64,000 bases of DNA from Xanthomonas vesicatoria ATCC 35937 (GCF_001908725.1 NZ_CP018725.1:2357501-2421500); one strand, 5' to 3'; positions 8,404-17,316 are shown, numbered from the stretch's first letter. Notes: generated from the letters alone by a model not told the origin. A program made the numbers and translations.

Positions 8404-9201
8404 ATGGCCCGGATCATCGCCATTGCCAACCAGAAGGGCGGCGTCGGCAAGACCACGACGGCAGTCAATCTGGCGGCCGGCCTGGCGCGCGCGCCCAAGC
8501 GTGTGTTGCTGGTGGATCTGGACTCGCAGGGCAATGCCACGATGGGCAGCGGCATCGACAAGCGCGATGTGGCCGCCTCCACCTGCGATCTGCTGCTGGG
8601 CGAGAACACCGCTGCCGAGATCCGAGTCACCGCGCCGGAAGGCTTCGACCTGCTGCCAGGCAACATCGACCTGACCGCCGCCGAGATCCAGCTGATGGAC
8701 CAGGGCGAGCGCGAGCAGCGGCTCAAACGCGCACTGGCACCGATCCGCGACGAGTACGACTTCATCCTGATCGACTGCCCGCCGGCGCTGTCGCTGCTGA
8801 CGCTCAATGCGTTGACCGCCGCCGACTCGATCATCGTGCCGATGCAGTGCGAGTACTACGCGCTGGAAGGGCTGACCGCGCTGCTGGAAACCATCGAAGC
8901 GCTGCGTGCCAACCTCAACCCGGCGCTGGAAATCGAAGGCGTGCTGCGCACGATGTTCGATATCCGCAACAACCTGGCCAATGCGGTGTCGGCGGAGCTG
9001 ACCGAGCATTTCGGCGACAAGGTGTTCCGCACCATCGTGCCGCGCAACGTGCGCCTGGCCGAGGCGCCCAGCCATGGCCAGAGCATCGTCGGTTACGACC
9101 GCACCTCGCGCGGTGGCGTGGCGTACCTGGGCCTGGCCGGCGAAATCGTGCGCCGGCAGAACGACCGCAACAAGGCCTACCGGCCCGTGGAGACCGCCTG
9201 A
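8404..9201 (+). CDS. parA: Chromosome-partitioning ATPase ParA (Soj)
   Basis: Walker-type ATPase that binds the nucleoid and moves ParB-parS complexes to segregate replicated origins. The 265-residue protein starts MARIIAIANQKGGVGKTTTA, whose KGGVGKTT is the deviant Walker A motif; LLVDLDSQGN is the A-prime motif and FILIDCPPALSLLTLNAL the Walker B region. The start at 8404 matches the family. It is directly coupled to parB: the parA stop and parB start share one base (TGATG). A CATAAT hexamer at 8362-8367 may be its -10 box. Confidence 0.97.
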   Translation: MARIIAIANQKGGVGKTTTAVNLAAGLARAPKRVLLVDLDSQGNATMGSGIDKRDVAASTCDLLLGENTAAEIRVTAPEGFDLLPGNIDLTAAEIQLMDQGEREQRLKRALAPIRDEYDFILIDCPPALSLLTLNALTAADSIIVPMQCEYYALEGLTALLETIEALRANLNPALEIEGVLRTMFDIRNNLANAVSAELTEHFGDKVFRTIVPRNVRLAEAPSHGQSIVGYDRTSRGGVAYLGLAGEIVRRQNDRNKAYRPVETA

Positions 9202-10130
9202 TGAACAAGCCGATCCCCGCAAAAAAGCGCGGTCTGGGCCGTGGCCTGGAAGCGCTGTTGGGACCGAAGGGCGCAGCAGCGGCAGCGGCACCCGGGGCAA
9301 CCAGCGAGGACGCGCTGCAGCCGGGCGATACCCTGCGCCAGTTGCCGGTGGACCAACTGCAGCCGGGCAAGTACCAGCCGCGTCGGGAGATGGACGAGGT
9401 CAAGCTGGCCGAGCTGGCGGAGTCGATCAAGGCGCAGGGCGTGATCCAGCCGATCGTGGCGCGCGCGCTGGCACCGGGGCAGTTCGAGATCGTGGCCGGC
9501 GAACGCCGCTGGCGCGCCTCGCAACTGGCCGGGCTGACCGAAGTGCCAGTGGTGGTGCGCGAGCTGGACGACCGCACCGTCATCGCGATGGCGCTGATCG
9601 AGAACATCCAGCGCGAAGACCTCAACCCGCTGGAAGAAGCGCAGGCACTGCAGCGCTTGATCGACGAATTTTCGCTGACCCATGCCGAGGCCGCCGAAGC
9701 GGTGGGCCGCTCGCGTGCGTCGGTGTCCAACCTGCTGCGGCTGCTGGAACTGCCGGTGGCGATCCGGGTGCTGCTGGAAACCCGCCGCCTGGAAATGGGC
9801 CATGCGCGTGCGCTGCTCACCCTGGCGCCGGAACTGGCCAGCAAGCTGGCGCAGGAAGCGGCCGACCAGGGTTGGTCGGTGCGCGAGGTCGAACACCGCG
9901 CGCAGCAGTTCGCCGCCGGCAAGGTGCCGGGCTCGCTGCGCAAGGGCAAGCCGGTGACCGCGGCGCCGCAGGCAGACATCGCCTCGCTGCAGACCGAACT
10001 GTCCGAATCGCTGGGCACCAAGGTGGTGTTCAATCACGGCCGCGGCGGCAAGGGCAAGCTGGTGATCCATTACACCGATCTGGATACCCTGGAAGGCGTG
10101 CTGGAACGCCTGCGCACCCGTAAGGGGTGA
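9201..10130 (+). CDS. parB: Chromosome-partitioning protein ParB (CTP-dependent clamp)
   Basis: Binds parS sites near the origin, then spreads as a CTP-driven sliding clamp and stimulates ParA. The 309-residue protein has the N-terminal ParA-interaction motif KKRGLGRGLEALLG, Box I/II segments GKYQPRREM and GERRWRASQLAG with ENIQREDLNPLEEA, a helix-turn-helix (LTHAEAAEAVGRSRASVSNL) and a C-terminal dimerisation region ending GVLERLRTRKG. Translation is coupled to parA. No parS palindrome was noticed inside this window. Confidence 0.97.
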   Translation: MNKPIPAKKRGLGRGLEALLGPKGAAAAAAPGATSEDALQPGDTLRQLPVDQLQPGKYQPRREMDEVKLAELAESIKAQGVIQPIVARALAPGQFEIVAGERRWRASQLAGLTEVPVVVRELDDRTVIAMALIENIQREDLNPLEEAQALQRLIDEFSLTHAEAAEAVGRSRASVSNLLRLLELPVAIRVLLETRRLEMGHARALLTLAPELASKLAQEAADQGWSVREVEHRAQQFAAGKVPGSLRKGKPVTAAPQADIASLQTELSESLGTKVVFNHGRGGKGKLVIHYTDLDTLEGVLERLRTRKG

Positions 10131-10155
10131 TGCGGCCAGCGCAGGAGGATCAGCG

Positions 10156-10542
10156 ATGCATCCCGCCAAAGTGGACCGCGCGCATCTGCTGCGCCTGACC
10201 GACCTGCCCAACGTCGGGCCGGCTTGCGAAAAGGATCTGCAACTGATCGGCATCCGCATGCCGGCGCAACTGCACGGCCGCGATGCCTACGACATGCATG
10301 CCCAGCTCTGCCTGCGTACCGGCGTCACCCATGACCCGTGCGTGATCGATGTGTTCCTCTCGCTGGTGCGCTTCATGCAGGGCGAGCCGGCGCGCAATTG
10401 GTGGGAGTTCAGTGCCGAGCGCAAGGCAACCCTGGCCGCCGAGCGCGCCGGGACACCGGCAACCGCTCCGCTGCCAGGGCGCCGTGTCGCCAATAGCGGC
10501 AGTGGCGCCAGCGCCGGTAGGGACGGCAAGCACCGCCCATGA
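10156..10542 (+). CDS. Cdd1/helix-hairpin-helix family protein
   Basis: A 128-residue protein whose first 90 residues match my memory of the Cdd1 (pathogenicity locus) family: LTDLPNVGPACEKDLQLIGI, then LHGRDAYDMHAQLC and HDPCVIDVFLSLV. LPNVGPA is a helix-hairpin-helix-like turn, so nucleic-acid contact is possible. The last 35 residues are low complexity and probably disordered. The ribosome site is strong (AGGAGG seven bases before the ATG). Its stop overlaps the next gene's start (ATGA), so it is co-translated with a SUFU-domain protein. The function of the pair is not known. Confidence 0.8.
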   Translation: MHPAKVDRAHLLRLTDLPNVGPACEKDLQLIGIRMPAQLHGRDAYDMHAQLCLRTGVTHDPCVIDVFLSLVRFMQGEPARNWWEFSAERKATLAAERAGTPATAPLPGRRVANSGSGASAGRDGKHRP

Positions 10543-11267
10543 GCCACGCCGACGAGACGACCAGCCCCTCCGGCAGCCCCATCCTGCATCACGCGCAGGC
10601 CAAAGGCTTTGAGCCGGTACGCGGCGAAGACTGCATCGAGCAGATCAGCGCGCATATCGAGCAGCACCTGGGACCGATTGCCAGCGTGTTTCATGCACTC
10701 GTCTCCGACACCGTGCATCTGGACGTGCACATCGTGCCGCCCAACGCGCACTCGCCGTGCCTGCGTCTGGTGACCTCGGGTATGAGCGATCTGCCGATGA
10801 CGCTGCCCGACAGGGTGGAGGCGCCGCGTTCCATGGAACTGATGCTGAGCCTGCCGGGCGACTGGTCGATGGACCAGCGCGATTTCGACGACGAGCGCCA
10901 CTACTGGCCCATCCGCCTGCTCAAGAACCTGGCGCGGCTGCCGCACAAGTTCGACACCTGGTTGGGGTTTGGCCATACCCTTCCCAATGGCAACCCAGCC
11001 GAGCCGTATGCGCCAGGCGTCGCCTTCGACGGCGCGATCGTGCTGCCGCCGCTGAGCACGCCGCCAGAGTTCGCCCATCTGCGCATCGATGCCGACAAGA
11101 CCATCGCCTTCATGACGGTGGTGCCGTTGTATCCGGAAGAGATGGCGTTGAAGCTGAGCCAGGGCAGCGATGCACTGCTGGACCGCTTCGATGCCTGCAA
11201 CATTCAGGACAGCATCGACCTGCGCCGCCGCAACGTGGCGAAAAAGCGCTTTTTCGGGTTGTTCTGA
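10539..11267 (+). CDS. Suppressor-of-fused (SUFU) domain protein
   Basis: A 242-residue protein matching the SUFU fold as I know it from bacteria: LRLVTSGMSDLPMTLPD, MELMLSLPGDW, YWPIRLLKNLARLPHKFDTW, FGHTLPNG, FDGAIVLPP and MTVVPLYPEEMALKL. It lacks a signal peptide and is cytoplasmic. In bacteria SUFU proteins often act as immunity proteins in toxin systems, but no toxin gene is next to it, so that role is not supported here. It is coupled by a four-base overlap to the Cdd1-like gene upstream. Confidence 0.85.
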   Translation: MSHADETTSPSGSPILHHAQAKGFEPVRGEDCIEQISAHIEQHLGPIASVFHALVSDTVHLDVHIVPPNAHSPCLRLVTSGMSDLPMTLPDRVEAPRSMELMLSLPGDWSMDQRDFDDERHYWPIRLLKNLARLPHKFDTWLGFGHTLPNGNPAEPYAPGVAFDGAIVLPPLSTPPEFAHLRIDADKTIAFMTVVPLYPEEMALKLSQGSDALLDRFDACNIQDSIDLRRRNVAKKRFFGLF

Positions 11268-11310
11268 GCACTGTTCCCTGCCTCCCTTCGACGTTTTCAG
11301 GACCATTGCC

Positions 11311-12276
11311 ATGACCATCCTCGTCACCGGCGCCGCCGGTTTCATCGGCGCCTACACCTGCCGCGCACTGGCTGCGCGTGGCGAGAACGTGGTGGGCCTG
11401 GACAATTACAACAGCTACTACGACCCGCAGCTCAAGCGCGACCGGGTAGCGGCGTTATGCCCGCAGATCGACATCCGCACGCTGGACCTGACCGACCGCG
11501 ATGGCCTGGCGGCGCTGTTCGATGAGATCCAGCCCAGCCGCGTCGTGCACCTGGCCGCGCAGGCCGGGGTGCGTTATTCGCTGGAAAACCCGTCTGCCTA
11601 TGTCGACAGCAACCTGGTCGGCTTCGTCAACATGCTCGAGCTGTGCCGGCACCGCGGCGTGCAGCACCTGGTGTATGCGTCCAGCAGCTCTGTCTACGGC
11701 GATTCGGCCACCCCGCCGTTCTCCGAAGACCAGCGCGTGGACCAGCCACGCTCGTTGTATGCCGCGACCAAGGCTGCCAACGAGCTGATGGGGTACACCT
11801 ATGCGCAGCTGTATGGGTTGCGCGCCACCGGACTGCGCTTTTTCACCGTGTACGGCCCGTGGGGTCGACCGGACATGGCACCGCTGATCTTCAGCCGCGC
11901 GGTGCTGGCCGGGCGCCCGATCGAGGTGTTCAACCACGGCAAGATGCAGCGCGACTTCACCTTCGTGGCCGACATCGTGGCCGGCGTGCTCGGCGCGCTG
12001 GATACCCCCAGCGGCGAGGCGATCCCGCACCGGGTGTTCAACCTGGGCAACCACACGCCCGTGGAATTGGAGTATTTCATCGACGTCATCGCCCAGGCGG
12101 CAGGCCGCCCGGCCGAAAAGCTCTACCGGCCGATGCAACCGGGCGACATGATCCGCACCATGGCCGACACGCGGCGCGCGCAGGCCGCGTTCGGGTTCGA
12201 TCCGGCCACGCCAGTGGAGCGCGGCTTGCCGCAGGTGGTGGACTGGTGCCGCAGCTATTTCGGCGAGCGCGCCTGA
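11311..12276 (+). CDS. NAD-dependent sugar-nucleotide epimerase (UDP-glucuronate 4-epimerase-like)
   Basis: Extended short-chain dehydrogenase of 321 residues. The NAD-binding motif VTGAAGFIGAYTCRAL is at the N-terminus, followed by GLDNYNSYYDPQLKR, HLAAQAGVRYSLENP, the Ser in SSSSVYG and the YAATK catalytic pair. GLDNYNDYY and HLAAQAGVRYS are features of UDP-glucuronate 4-epimerases (WbnF/Cap1J type), so conversion of UDP-GlcA to UDP-GalA is the best guess, although other 4-epimerases share the fold. The start at 11311 has the motif at residue 4. It precedes a glycosyltransferase and a lipid A-related protein, suggesting surface-glycan work. Confidence 0.88.
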   Translation: MTILVTGAAGFIGAYTCRALAARGENVVGLDNYNSYYDPQLKRDRVAALCPQIDIRTLDLTDRDGLAALFDEIQPSRVVHLAAQAGVRYSLENPSAYVDSNLVGFVNMLELCRHRGVQHLVYASSSSVYGDSATPPFSEDQRVDQPRSLYAATKAANELMGYTYAQLYGLRATGLRFFTVYGPWGRPDMAPLIFSRAVLAGRPIEVFNHGKMQRDFTFVADIVAGVLGALDTPSGEAIPHRVFNLGNHTPVELEYFIDVIAQAAGRPAEKLYRPMQPGDMIRTMADTRRAQAAFGFDPATPVERGLPQVVDWCRSYFGERA

Positions 12277-12532
12277 GCCGTGCAGTCGAATGGCCGGCAG
12301 GCCGCGCGCATGCTGCGCGGGTTCGTGCACTGGCATGTCGCCAGGGTTCGGGGCAGCTGAGGCAGGCATGCACCAGTCGGCAATCGCCGCTGATCGGCTG
12401 CGCCATCCGCTACAGGCCGTTTTACGATCGCTCCACTGCACATAACGCGCGCCGGCTTCATGCCTGGCTCAGACGCTCAGGGCACAATGCGCGATCTTTT
12501 TTGCACAGCCATCATCGGGCCACCACGAATCC

Positions 12533-13255
12533 ATGAGCCAACCTCAGCTTTCCGTCGTCGTCCCGGTGTTCAACGAGCGCGATAACGTCGCAACGCTGGT
12601 CGGCGAAATCGTCGCTGCCTTGCGTGGCCTGGTAGCCTTCGAAATCGTGTACGTCGACGACCATTCGCGCGACGACACCCTGGCGGTGCTGCAAGGTCTG
12701 AAGACCACCACCCCGGAACTGCGGGTCCTGCACCACGCCACCCAGAGCGGGCAGAGCACCGCGGTGCGCAGCGGGGTCAAGGCCGCGCGCGCCAGCTGGA
12801 TCGCCACGCTCGATGGCGATGGCCAGAACGATCCGGCCGACATCCCCAAGCTGCTGATCGCGCGCAGCCAGGCGCAACCGCAGGTCAAGTTGTTCGCCGG
12901 CTGGCGGGTCAACCGACAGGATTCCGGGTCCAAGCGCTGGGCCAGCAAATGGGCCAACGCGATCCGCTCGCGCATGCTGCAGGACAACACGCCCGACACC
13001 GGCTGTGGCATCAAGTTGTTCGAGCGCGAGGCGTTCCTGGACCTGCCCTACTTCGACCACATGCACCGTTACCTGCCGGCACTGATGCAGCGCGCCGGTT
13101 GGCGCACGGTGAGCGTGCCGGTCAACCACCGCCATCGTACCGCCGGCGTCTCCAAGTACAACAATCTCAATCGCGCGCTGGTGGGCATCCGCGACCTGCG
13201 CGGGGTGGCGTGGCTGATCACCCGCAGCAAGCGCACCGTGGTGGAGGAACGTTGA
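12533..13255 (+). CDS. GT2 family glycosyltransferase (dolichyl/undecaprenyl-phosphate sugar transferase-like)
   Basis: Cytoplasmic-face glycosyltransferase of 240 residues with the GT-A fold. LSVVVPVFNERDNVATLV opens the nucleotide-binding site, IVYVDDHSRDDT carries the first acidic motif, ATLDGDGQNDPADI the metal-binding DxD, and TGCGIKLFERE a later conserved patch. This is the DPM1/ArnC-like class, which loads a sugar onto a polyprenyl phosphate. There are no C-terminal membrane helices. The next gene starts on its stop codon (TGATG) and encodes a LABN membrane protein, so the two probably act together on an envelope lipid-linked sugar. Substrate unknown. Confidence 0.88.
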   Translation: MSQPQLSVVVPVFNERDNVATLVGEIVAALRGLVAFEIVYVDDHSRDDTLAVLQGLKTTTPELRVLHHATQSGQSTAVRSGVKAARASWIATLDGDGQNDPADIPKLLIARSQAQPQVKLFAGWRVNRQDSGSKRWASKWANAIRSRMLQDNTPDTGCGIKLFEREAFLDLPYFDHMHRYLPALMQRAGWRTVSVPVNHRHRTAGVSKYNNLNRALVGIRDLRGVAWLITRSKRTVVEER

Positions 13256-13596
13256 TGGAAACGAGCCTGCTGGACCAGCAACTGACCTGGCTGTACTGGA
13301 CCGGCATCCATGTCACCGGCTGGAAGTTGATCGGGTATGTGGGCGCGTTGATGTTCGGCGGCCGCTGGCTGGTGCAGTTCGTCGCCTCCAAGCGTGCCGG
13401 CAAGCCGGTGATCCCGCGTCTGTTCTGGTACATGAGCGTGGTGGGCAGCCTGATGACGCTGAGCTACTTCGTGTTTTCGGCCAAGCAGGATTCGGTGGGC
13501 GTGCTGCAGAACCTGTTCCCGGCGTTTACCGCGTTTTACAGCCTGTATCTGGATGTGAAGCACCGCGGCTGGAAGCGGGATCGGGCGGAACATTGA
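13255..13596 (+). CDS. Lipid A biosynthesis N-terminal (LABN) domain membrane protein
   Basis: A 113-residue integral membrane protein with three hydrophobic segments (about residues 20-42, 57-80 and 83-100). GWKLIGYVGALMFGGRWLVQ, FWYMSVVGSLMTLSYF and a C-terminal LYLDVKHRGW match the LABN domain (DUF1193 type), found in small proteins beside DPM-like glycosyltransferases. It is translationally coupled to the GT2 gene upstream. By topology it resembles an EmrE/MarC-like small carrier, so flipping of the lipid-linked sugar is a reasonable but unproved role. Confidence 0.85.
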   Translation: METSLLDQQLTWLYWTGIHVTGWKLIGYVGALMFGGRWLVQFVASKRAGKPVIPRLFWYMSVVGSLMTLSYFVFSAKQDSVGVLQNLFPAFTAFYSLYLDVKHRGWKRDRAEH

Positions 13597-13600
13597 GGGG

Positions 13601-13630
13601 CGGGGATTTGGGATTCGGGGTTCAGGGAGC
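13601..13630 (+). repeat. REP-like GGGATTCGGGG string
   Basis: GGGGATTTGGGATTCGGGG followed by TTCAGGG, just after the LABN gene. It resembles the arms of the inverted repeat at 6828-6936. It lies upstream of the RAYT-like gene, as REP elements often do. Confidence 0.4.
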
Positions 13631-13817
13631 GTCAGGCTTGTGAGGTACTGCCGCTGGTTCGATGGGTGGTGCTGTTGGGTCACCGGGCAGCTGGCGGCGG
13701 CCGCAGCGGCGCCCAAGGTCGATGCATTTGTCCGGACATGGCGCTGCGCGATTGACTGACCTGAGACCGCGCCGACGGCCGATGTCGCTACGCTGAGTCC
13801 GTGGGCACGCTGTGGTC

Positions 13818-14354
13818 ATGTCCAGCGCCCTGCTCCACCGCCCGCTTGCCGTATCTACGCCTGCCACACTGCATTGGCACCTGAGGCTGCACACGCATCA
13901 GCACGTGCCATTGTTCGCGGACTGGCGTTGCGCGCGTGCAGCGGCCGCTATCTTGGCGATGCCACGCACTTGGTTAGGTGCGCAGGTGCTGTGCTGGGTA
14001 TTGCTGCCAGAGATGTGGTGCGCCTTGCTGCAGGCGCCGGATAAAGCCACCGTGCTGCAGACGGCAACTGCTGCGCGGCAGGCCGCCAGCGAGGCGATCA
14101 ATCGGGCGCGTGGGCGCGGCGGCATCGTCTGGCAGCCGGACGTGGAGGCGAGCGCGGTGGCATCGCACATCGATTACCGGCAGTTCGCCCGCAGCCTGAT
14201 CGCCTTGCCGTTACGTGCCGGCCTGGCGGAACGGATCGGCGCCTACCCGTACTGGGACGCGGTGTGGTTGTCGCAAGACATCCACGTTGCGGCACGGGAA
14301 CCTGCGCCGCAGGATGCAACGCGCCTGGCACGCATGGGCGGCAAGCGAGAGTGA
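13818..14354 (+). CDS. RAYT-like (REP-associated transposase family) protein, catalytic residues apparently lost
   Basis: A 178-residue protein (a GTG six bases earlier is an alternative start). It resembles REP-associated tyrosine transposases of the IS200/IS605 class: a beta-strand start LHWHLRLHTHQHVPLFADWR, WVLLPEMW where the family has WVVLPEHMH, RARGRGGIVWQPDVE, and the tail RSLIALPLRAGLAERIGAYP ending in YWDAVWL. In active members the HUH pair sits in LPEHxH and the nucleophilic Tyr in YIxxNPxRxG. Here those positions read PEMWC and SLIALPLRAG, so both His and the Tyr appear replaced. I infer a domesticated or decaying relative, not an active transposase. Confidence 0.65.
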   Translation: MSSALLHRPLAVSTPATLHWHLRLHTHQHVPLFADWRCARAAAAILAMPRTWLGAQVLCWVLLPEMWCALLQAPDKATVLQTATAARQAASEAINRARGRGGIVWQPDVEASAVASHIDYRQFARSLIALPLRAGLAERIGAYPYWDAVWLSQDIHVAAREPAPQDATRLARMGGKRE

Positions 14355-14487
14355 CCTTACCTGCTCGCTCGATACCGCACAGCAGCCGCAGGTTGCAGAC
14401 TGGCGCCTGCACCGCGTATCCGGCAACACCGCTGGCTATGAGCGCGGCCCACGTGGTGGTCACCGCGCTCCCCCTTGCGTGTGCGGC

Positions 14488-16833
14488 TCAGAACGTCAGT
14501 GGGTGGTCGGGCAGCAGCGTCTGCAACTGGCTGCGGAACAGCGTACGGATACGCTCCAGCGCGGCCTCGCTGTCGGCTTCAAACCGCAGCACCAGGATCG
14601 GCGTGGTATTGGATGCACGCACCAGACCCCAGCGGTCGACAAAATCCGCGCGCAGGCCGTCGATCGTCGACAAGCGCGCCGACTCGAACGGCGACTCGTC
14701 CCCGGCCTGTGCGCGCTCGACAAAGCGCGCCACCAGCGCATGCGCATCGCCCTCCACCGGCACCTTGATTTCCGGCGTGGAGACGCTTTCCGGCAAGGCA
14801 TCGAGCACTTCGGACGGGGTTTCCTCGCGCTGGGCCAGGATTTCCAGCAAGCGCGCGGCGGCATAGATGCCGTCGTCGAAGCCGTACCAGCGTTCCTTGA
14901 AGAAGAAATGCCCGCTCATCTCGCCGGCCAGTTCGGCATCGGTTTCGCGCATCTTGGACTTGATCAGCGAATGCCCGGTCTTCCACATCAGCGGGCTGCC
15001 GCCGTTGCGCAGCACGTAGTCCGACAGCTTGCCGGTGCACTTCACGTCGTAGATCACCAGGGCGCCGGGATTGCGCTGCAGCACGTCGGCGGCAAACAGC
15101 ATCAGCAAGCGGTCGGGGAACACCACCGCGCCTTCCTTGGTGACCACGCCCAGGCGGTCGGCATCGCCGTCGAAGGCCACGCCGATATCCGCATCGAAGC
15201 GCTGCACCATCTTCACCAGATCGGCGAGGTTGTGCGGCTCGCTGGGGTCGGGGTGATGGTTGGGGAAGGTGCCGTCGATATCGCAATACAGCGGCACGAC
15301 CTTGGCACCAATGGCCTCCAGCAGGCGCGGCGCAATATCGCCGGCCGCACCGTTGCCGGCATCCACCACCACCTTGATCGGGCGGTCCAGCTGCACGTCG
15401 TCGGCGATGCGCTGGATATAGGCGTCACTGATGTCGCGCTGGTCCAGCTCGCCCGGCGTGGCTGCGGTATGCAGGCGGCCTTCGTTGATGCGTTGATGCA
15501 GCTCGGTGATGGCAGTGCCGGACAGCGTCTCACCGCCGATCACGATCTTGAAACCGTTGTAGTCGGGCGGATTGTGGCTGCCGGTGACCGCCACGCAGCT
15601 GCCGGCGCGCAGTTCATAGGCCCCGAAATACACCACCGGCGTCGGCGCCAGGCCGATGTCGGTGACATTGCAGCCGGCACGCCGCAGGCCTTCGATCAGG
15701 CCATTGGTCAGCTCCGGCCCGGACAGACGCCCGTCGCGGCCCACCACCACATCACGCAGCTCCTGCGCCTGCATCACACTGCCGATGGCCTGGCCGATCA
15801 ACGCGGCAACGCCGGGAGTGAGGTCTTTGCCGACCACGCCGCGGATGTCGTAAGCGCGGAACATCTCGGTAGCGATCTGCACCGCCGGTACCAGCGGCGG
15901 CGGCGCAGGCGCTGCCGCCTCGTCCAGCGCGCGCACTTCGCTGGCAAGGCTGGCGTCGTGCTGCAAGCTTTGGCTGAAGGTCGGCTCGTCGGTCGCTGGC
16001 TCGCCGGCAACGCGGCGGCGCGGCAGCGCCACCCGGCCACGGCTGGCCAGCACCAGCAACACCGCGATGAGGGCGAGCAACGCGGCCACGATGGCGCACC
16101 CAAGCGCGCCCAGACCCAACGGCCCGCTGTCGTTCTGCGGGACCGCAGCGGCGACGCGCAGGCCGCTGGTGCCGAGCGGTTTCGCCAGGGTTTCGGCGGC
16201 ATCGGCCAGCCCGGCATCGCCCTGCTGGGCGACGTTGTAGCTGCCCTGGCGCAATGCCAGATAGGCGCTGCCGGGCACCGCGATCGCATCCAGCGGGCCT
16301 GTCAGGCGCAGCAGCGGCAGTCGTGCATACGCCACCGCAGGCTGTGCACCCAGGCGCACCGCGGCGGCCACGCCCAGACGCACCTGTTTGGCATCGCGCA
16401 CCACGCGCACTTGCGCACGTTCGGCCACCAAGGCCGACTCGAGCAGGCTCAGCCGCGCGTAGCCGAAATCCTTGGGGTTGGCATAGGCGGCGGCCAGATC
16501 ACCGGGCAGCACCTGCACGTCCTCGGCGCCCTTGAAGCGCTCGCGGATTGCCGAAGCGGCCGCCAGTGCGTCGCCAGCGGCCAACGCGCCGACCACCGGT
16601 GGCTGTTTGAGCACGGCGTCGAGCTGGGTGGCCTGCGCAGCCATCGCCTTGCCGACGTCCTGCACGGCGCGGTCGCGTGCCTGTTCGAGGTCCTGGGAGA
16701 TCGCATCCTCACGCCATTGCGCGTAGCTGTTCCAGCCGAACCAGGCGGCCAGCAGCAACAACACGCCCCCCAACACCGGACCACTCGTACGCACGCTCGA
16801 CATCCCCTGCCTGCGCTCGTTCGCCTTGCTCAT
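14488..16833 (-). CDS. algC: Phosphomannomutase/phosphoglucomutase with N-terminal membrane domain (AlgC type)
   Basis: Interconverts hexose-6- and hexose-1-phosphates, feeding GDP-mannose and UDP-glucose synthesis for LPS and exopolysaccharide. The protein is 781 residues, far above the usual 450. Residues 1-320 hold two membrane segments (about 17-35 and 240-265) flanking a periplasmic region. The catalytic half starts FRAYDIRGVVGKDL, with phosphoserine loop TGSHNPPDYNG, metal site DGDADRLG, sugar loop GEMSGHFFF and phosphate site RASNTTPILVLRFEA. The ATG at 16833 has GGGGGAG seven bases upstream. The coaBC-dut-algC order with radC divergent is the Pseudomonas arrangement. The xanthan-associated XanA would be a separate, shorter protein. 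Confidence 0.9.
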   Translation of the reverse strand: MSKANERRQGMSSVRTSGPVLGGVLLLLAAWFGWNSYAQWREDAISQDLEQARDRAVQDVGKAMAAQATQLDAVLKQPPVVGALAAGDALAAASAIRERFKGAEDVQVLPGDLAAAYANPKDFGYARLSLLESALVAERAQVRVVRDAKQVRLGVAAAVRLGAQPAVAYARLPLLRLTGPLDAIAVPGSAYLALRQGSYNVAQQGDAGLADAAETLAKPLGTSGLRVAAAVPQNDSGPLGLGALGCAIVAALLALIAVLLVLASRGRVALPRRRVAGEPATDEPTFSQSLQHDASLASEVRALDEAAAPAPPPLVPAVQIATEMFRAYDIRGVVGKDLTPGVAALIGQAIGSVMQAQELRDVVVGRDGRLSGPELTNGLIEGLRRAGCNVTDIGLAPTPVVYFGAYELRAGSCVAVTGSHNPPDYNGFKIVIGGETLSGTAITELHQRINEGRLHTAATPGELDQRDISDAYIQRIADDVQLDRPIKVVVDAGNGAAGDIAPRLLEAIGAKVVPLYCDIDGTFPNHHPDPSEPHNLADLVKMVQRFDADIGVAFDGDADRLGVVTKEGAVVFPDRLLMLFAADVLQRNPGALVIYDVKCTGKLSDYVLRNGGSPLMWKTGHSLIKSKMRETDAELAGEMSGHFFFKERWYGFDDGIYAAARLLEILAQREETPSEVLDALPESVSTPEIKVPVEGDAHALVARFVERAQAGDESPFESARLSTIDGLRADFVDRWGLVRASNTTPILVLRFEADSEAALERIRTLFRSQLQTLLPDHPLTF

Positions 16834-16848
16834 CGTCAAGCTCCCCCG

Positions 16849-17316
16849 TCAGCGCACGCCGGTGTGGCCGAATCCACCCGCTCCCCGTGCGCTGTCCACG
16901 AAAGTATCCACCACTTGCAAGCCTACGCGCACGATCGGAAGGATCACCAGTTGGGCAATCCGGTCGCCCGGCTCGATGGTGAAGGCCGCTCGACCGCGAT
17001 TCCAGGTACTGATCAGCAGCGGACCCTGGTAATCGGCGTCGATCAGACCGGTGCCATTACCAAGCACGATGCCGTGGCGGTGGCCCAATCCCGAGCGCGG
17101 CAAAATCACGGCGCATACCTGTGGATCTGCCAGGTGGATGGCGATGCCGCTAGGGATCAACGCCGCATCGCCGGGTTCCAGCGTCATCGGCGCTTCCAGT
17201 GCGGCGCGCAGGTCCATGCCGGCGCTGGCCTCGGTGGCGTAGGCCGGTAGCGGCCATACGTCGCCGAAGCGCGGGTCGAGCAACTTCACCTGCAAGGAGT
17301 GGGTCGTGTCACTCAT
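16849..17316 (-). CDS. dut: Deoxyuridine 5'-triphosphate nucleotidohydrolase (dUTPase)
   Basis: Hydrolyses dUTP to dUMP and pyrophosphate, keeping uracil out of DNA and supplying thymidylate synthesis. The trimeric-type enzyme has 155 residues. The five motifs are in order: [47 protein letters not shown] and the C-terminal [11 protein letters not shown] arm that closes over the substrate. The start overlaps the coaBC stop by four bases (ATGA), and algC starts about 15 bases after its stop, so all three are likely one operon. Confidence 0.97.
   Translation of the reverse strand: MSDTTHSLQVKLLDPRFGDVWPLPAYATEASAGMDLRAALEAPMTLEPGDAALIPSGIAIHLADPQVCAVILPRSGLGHRHGIVLGNGTGLIDADYQGPLLISTWNRGRAAFTIEPGDRIAQLVILPIVRVGLQVVDTFVDSARGAGGFGHTGVR

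Noticed and set aside
13603..13630. CRISPR-like or tandem array from GGGATT strings
   Set aside because: Irregular spacing and no repeat-spacer pattern; fits a REP-like element better.
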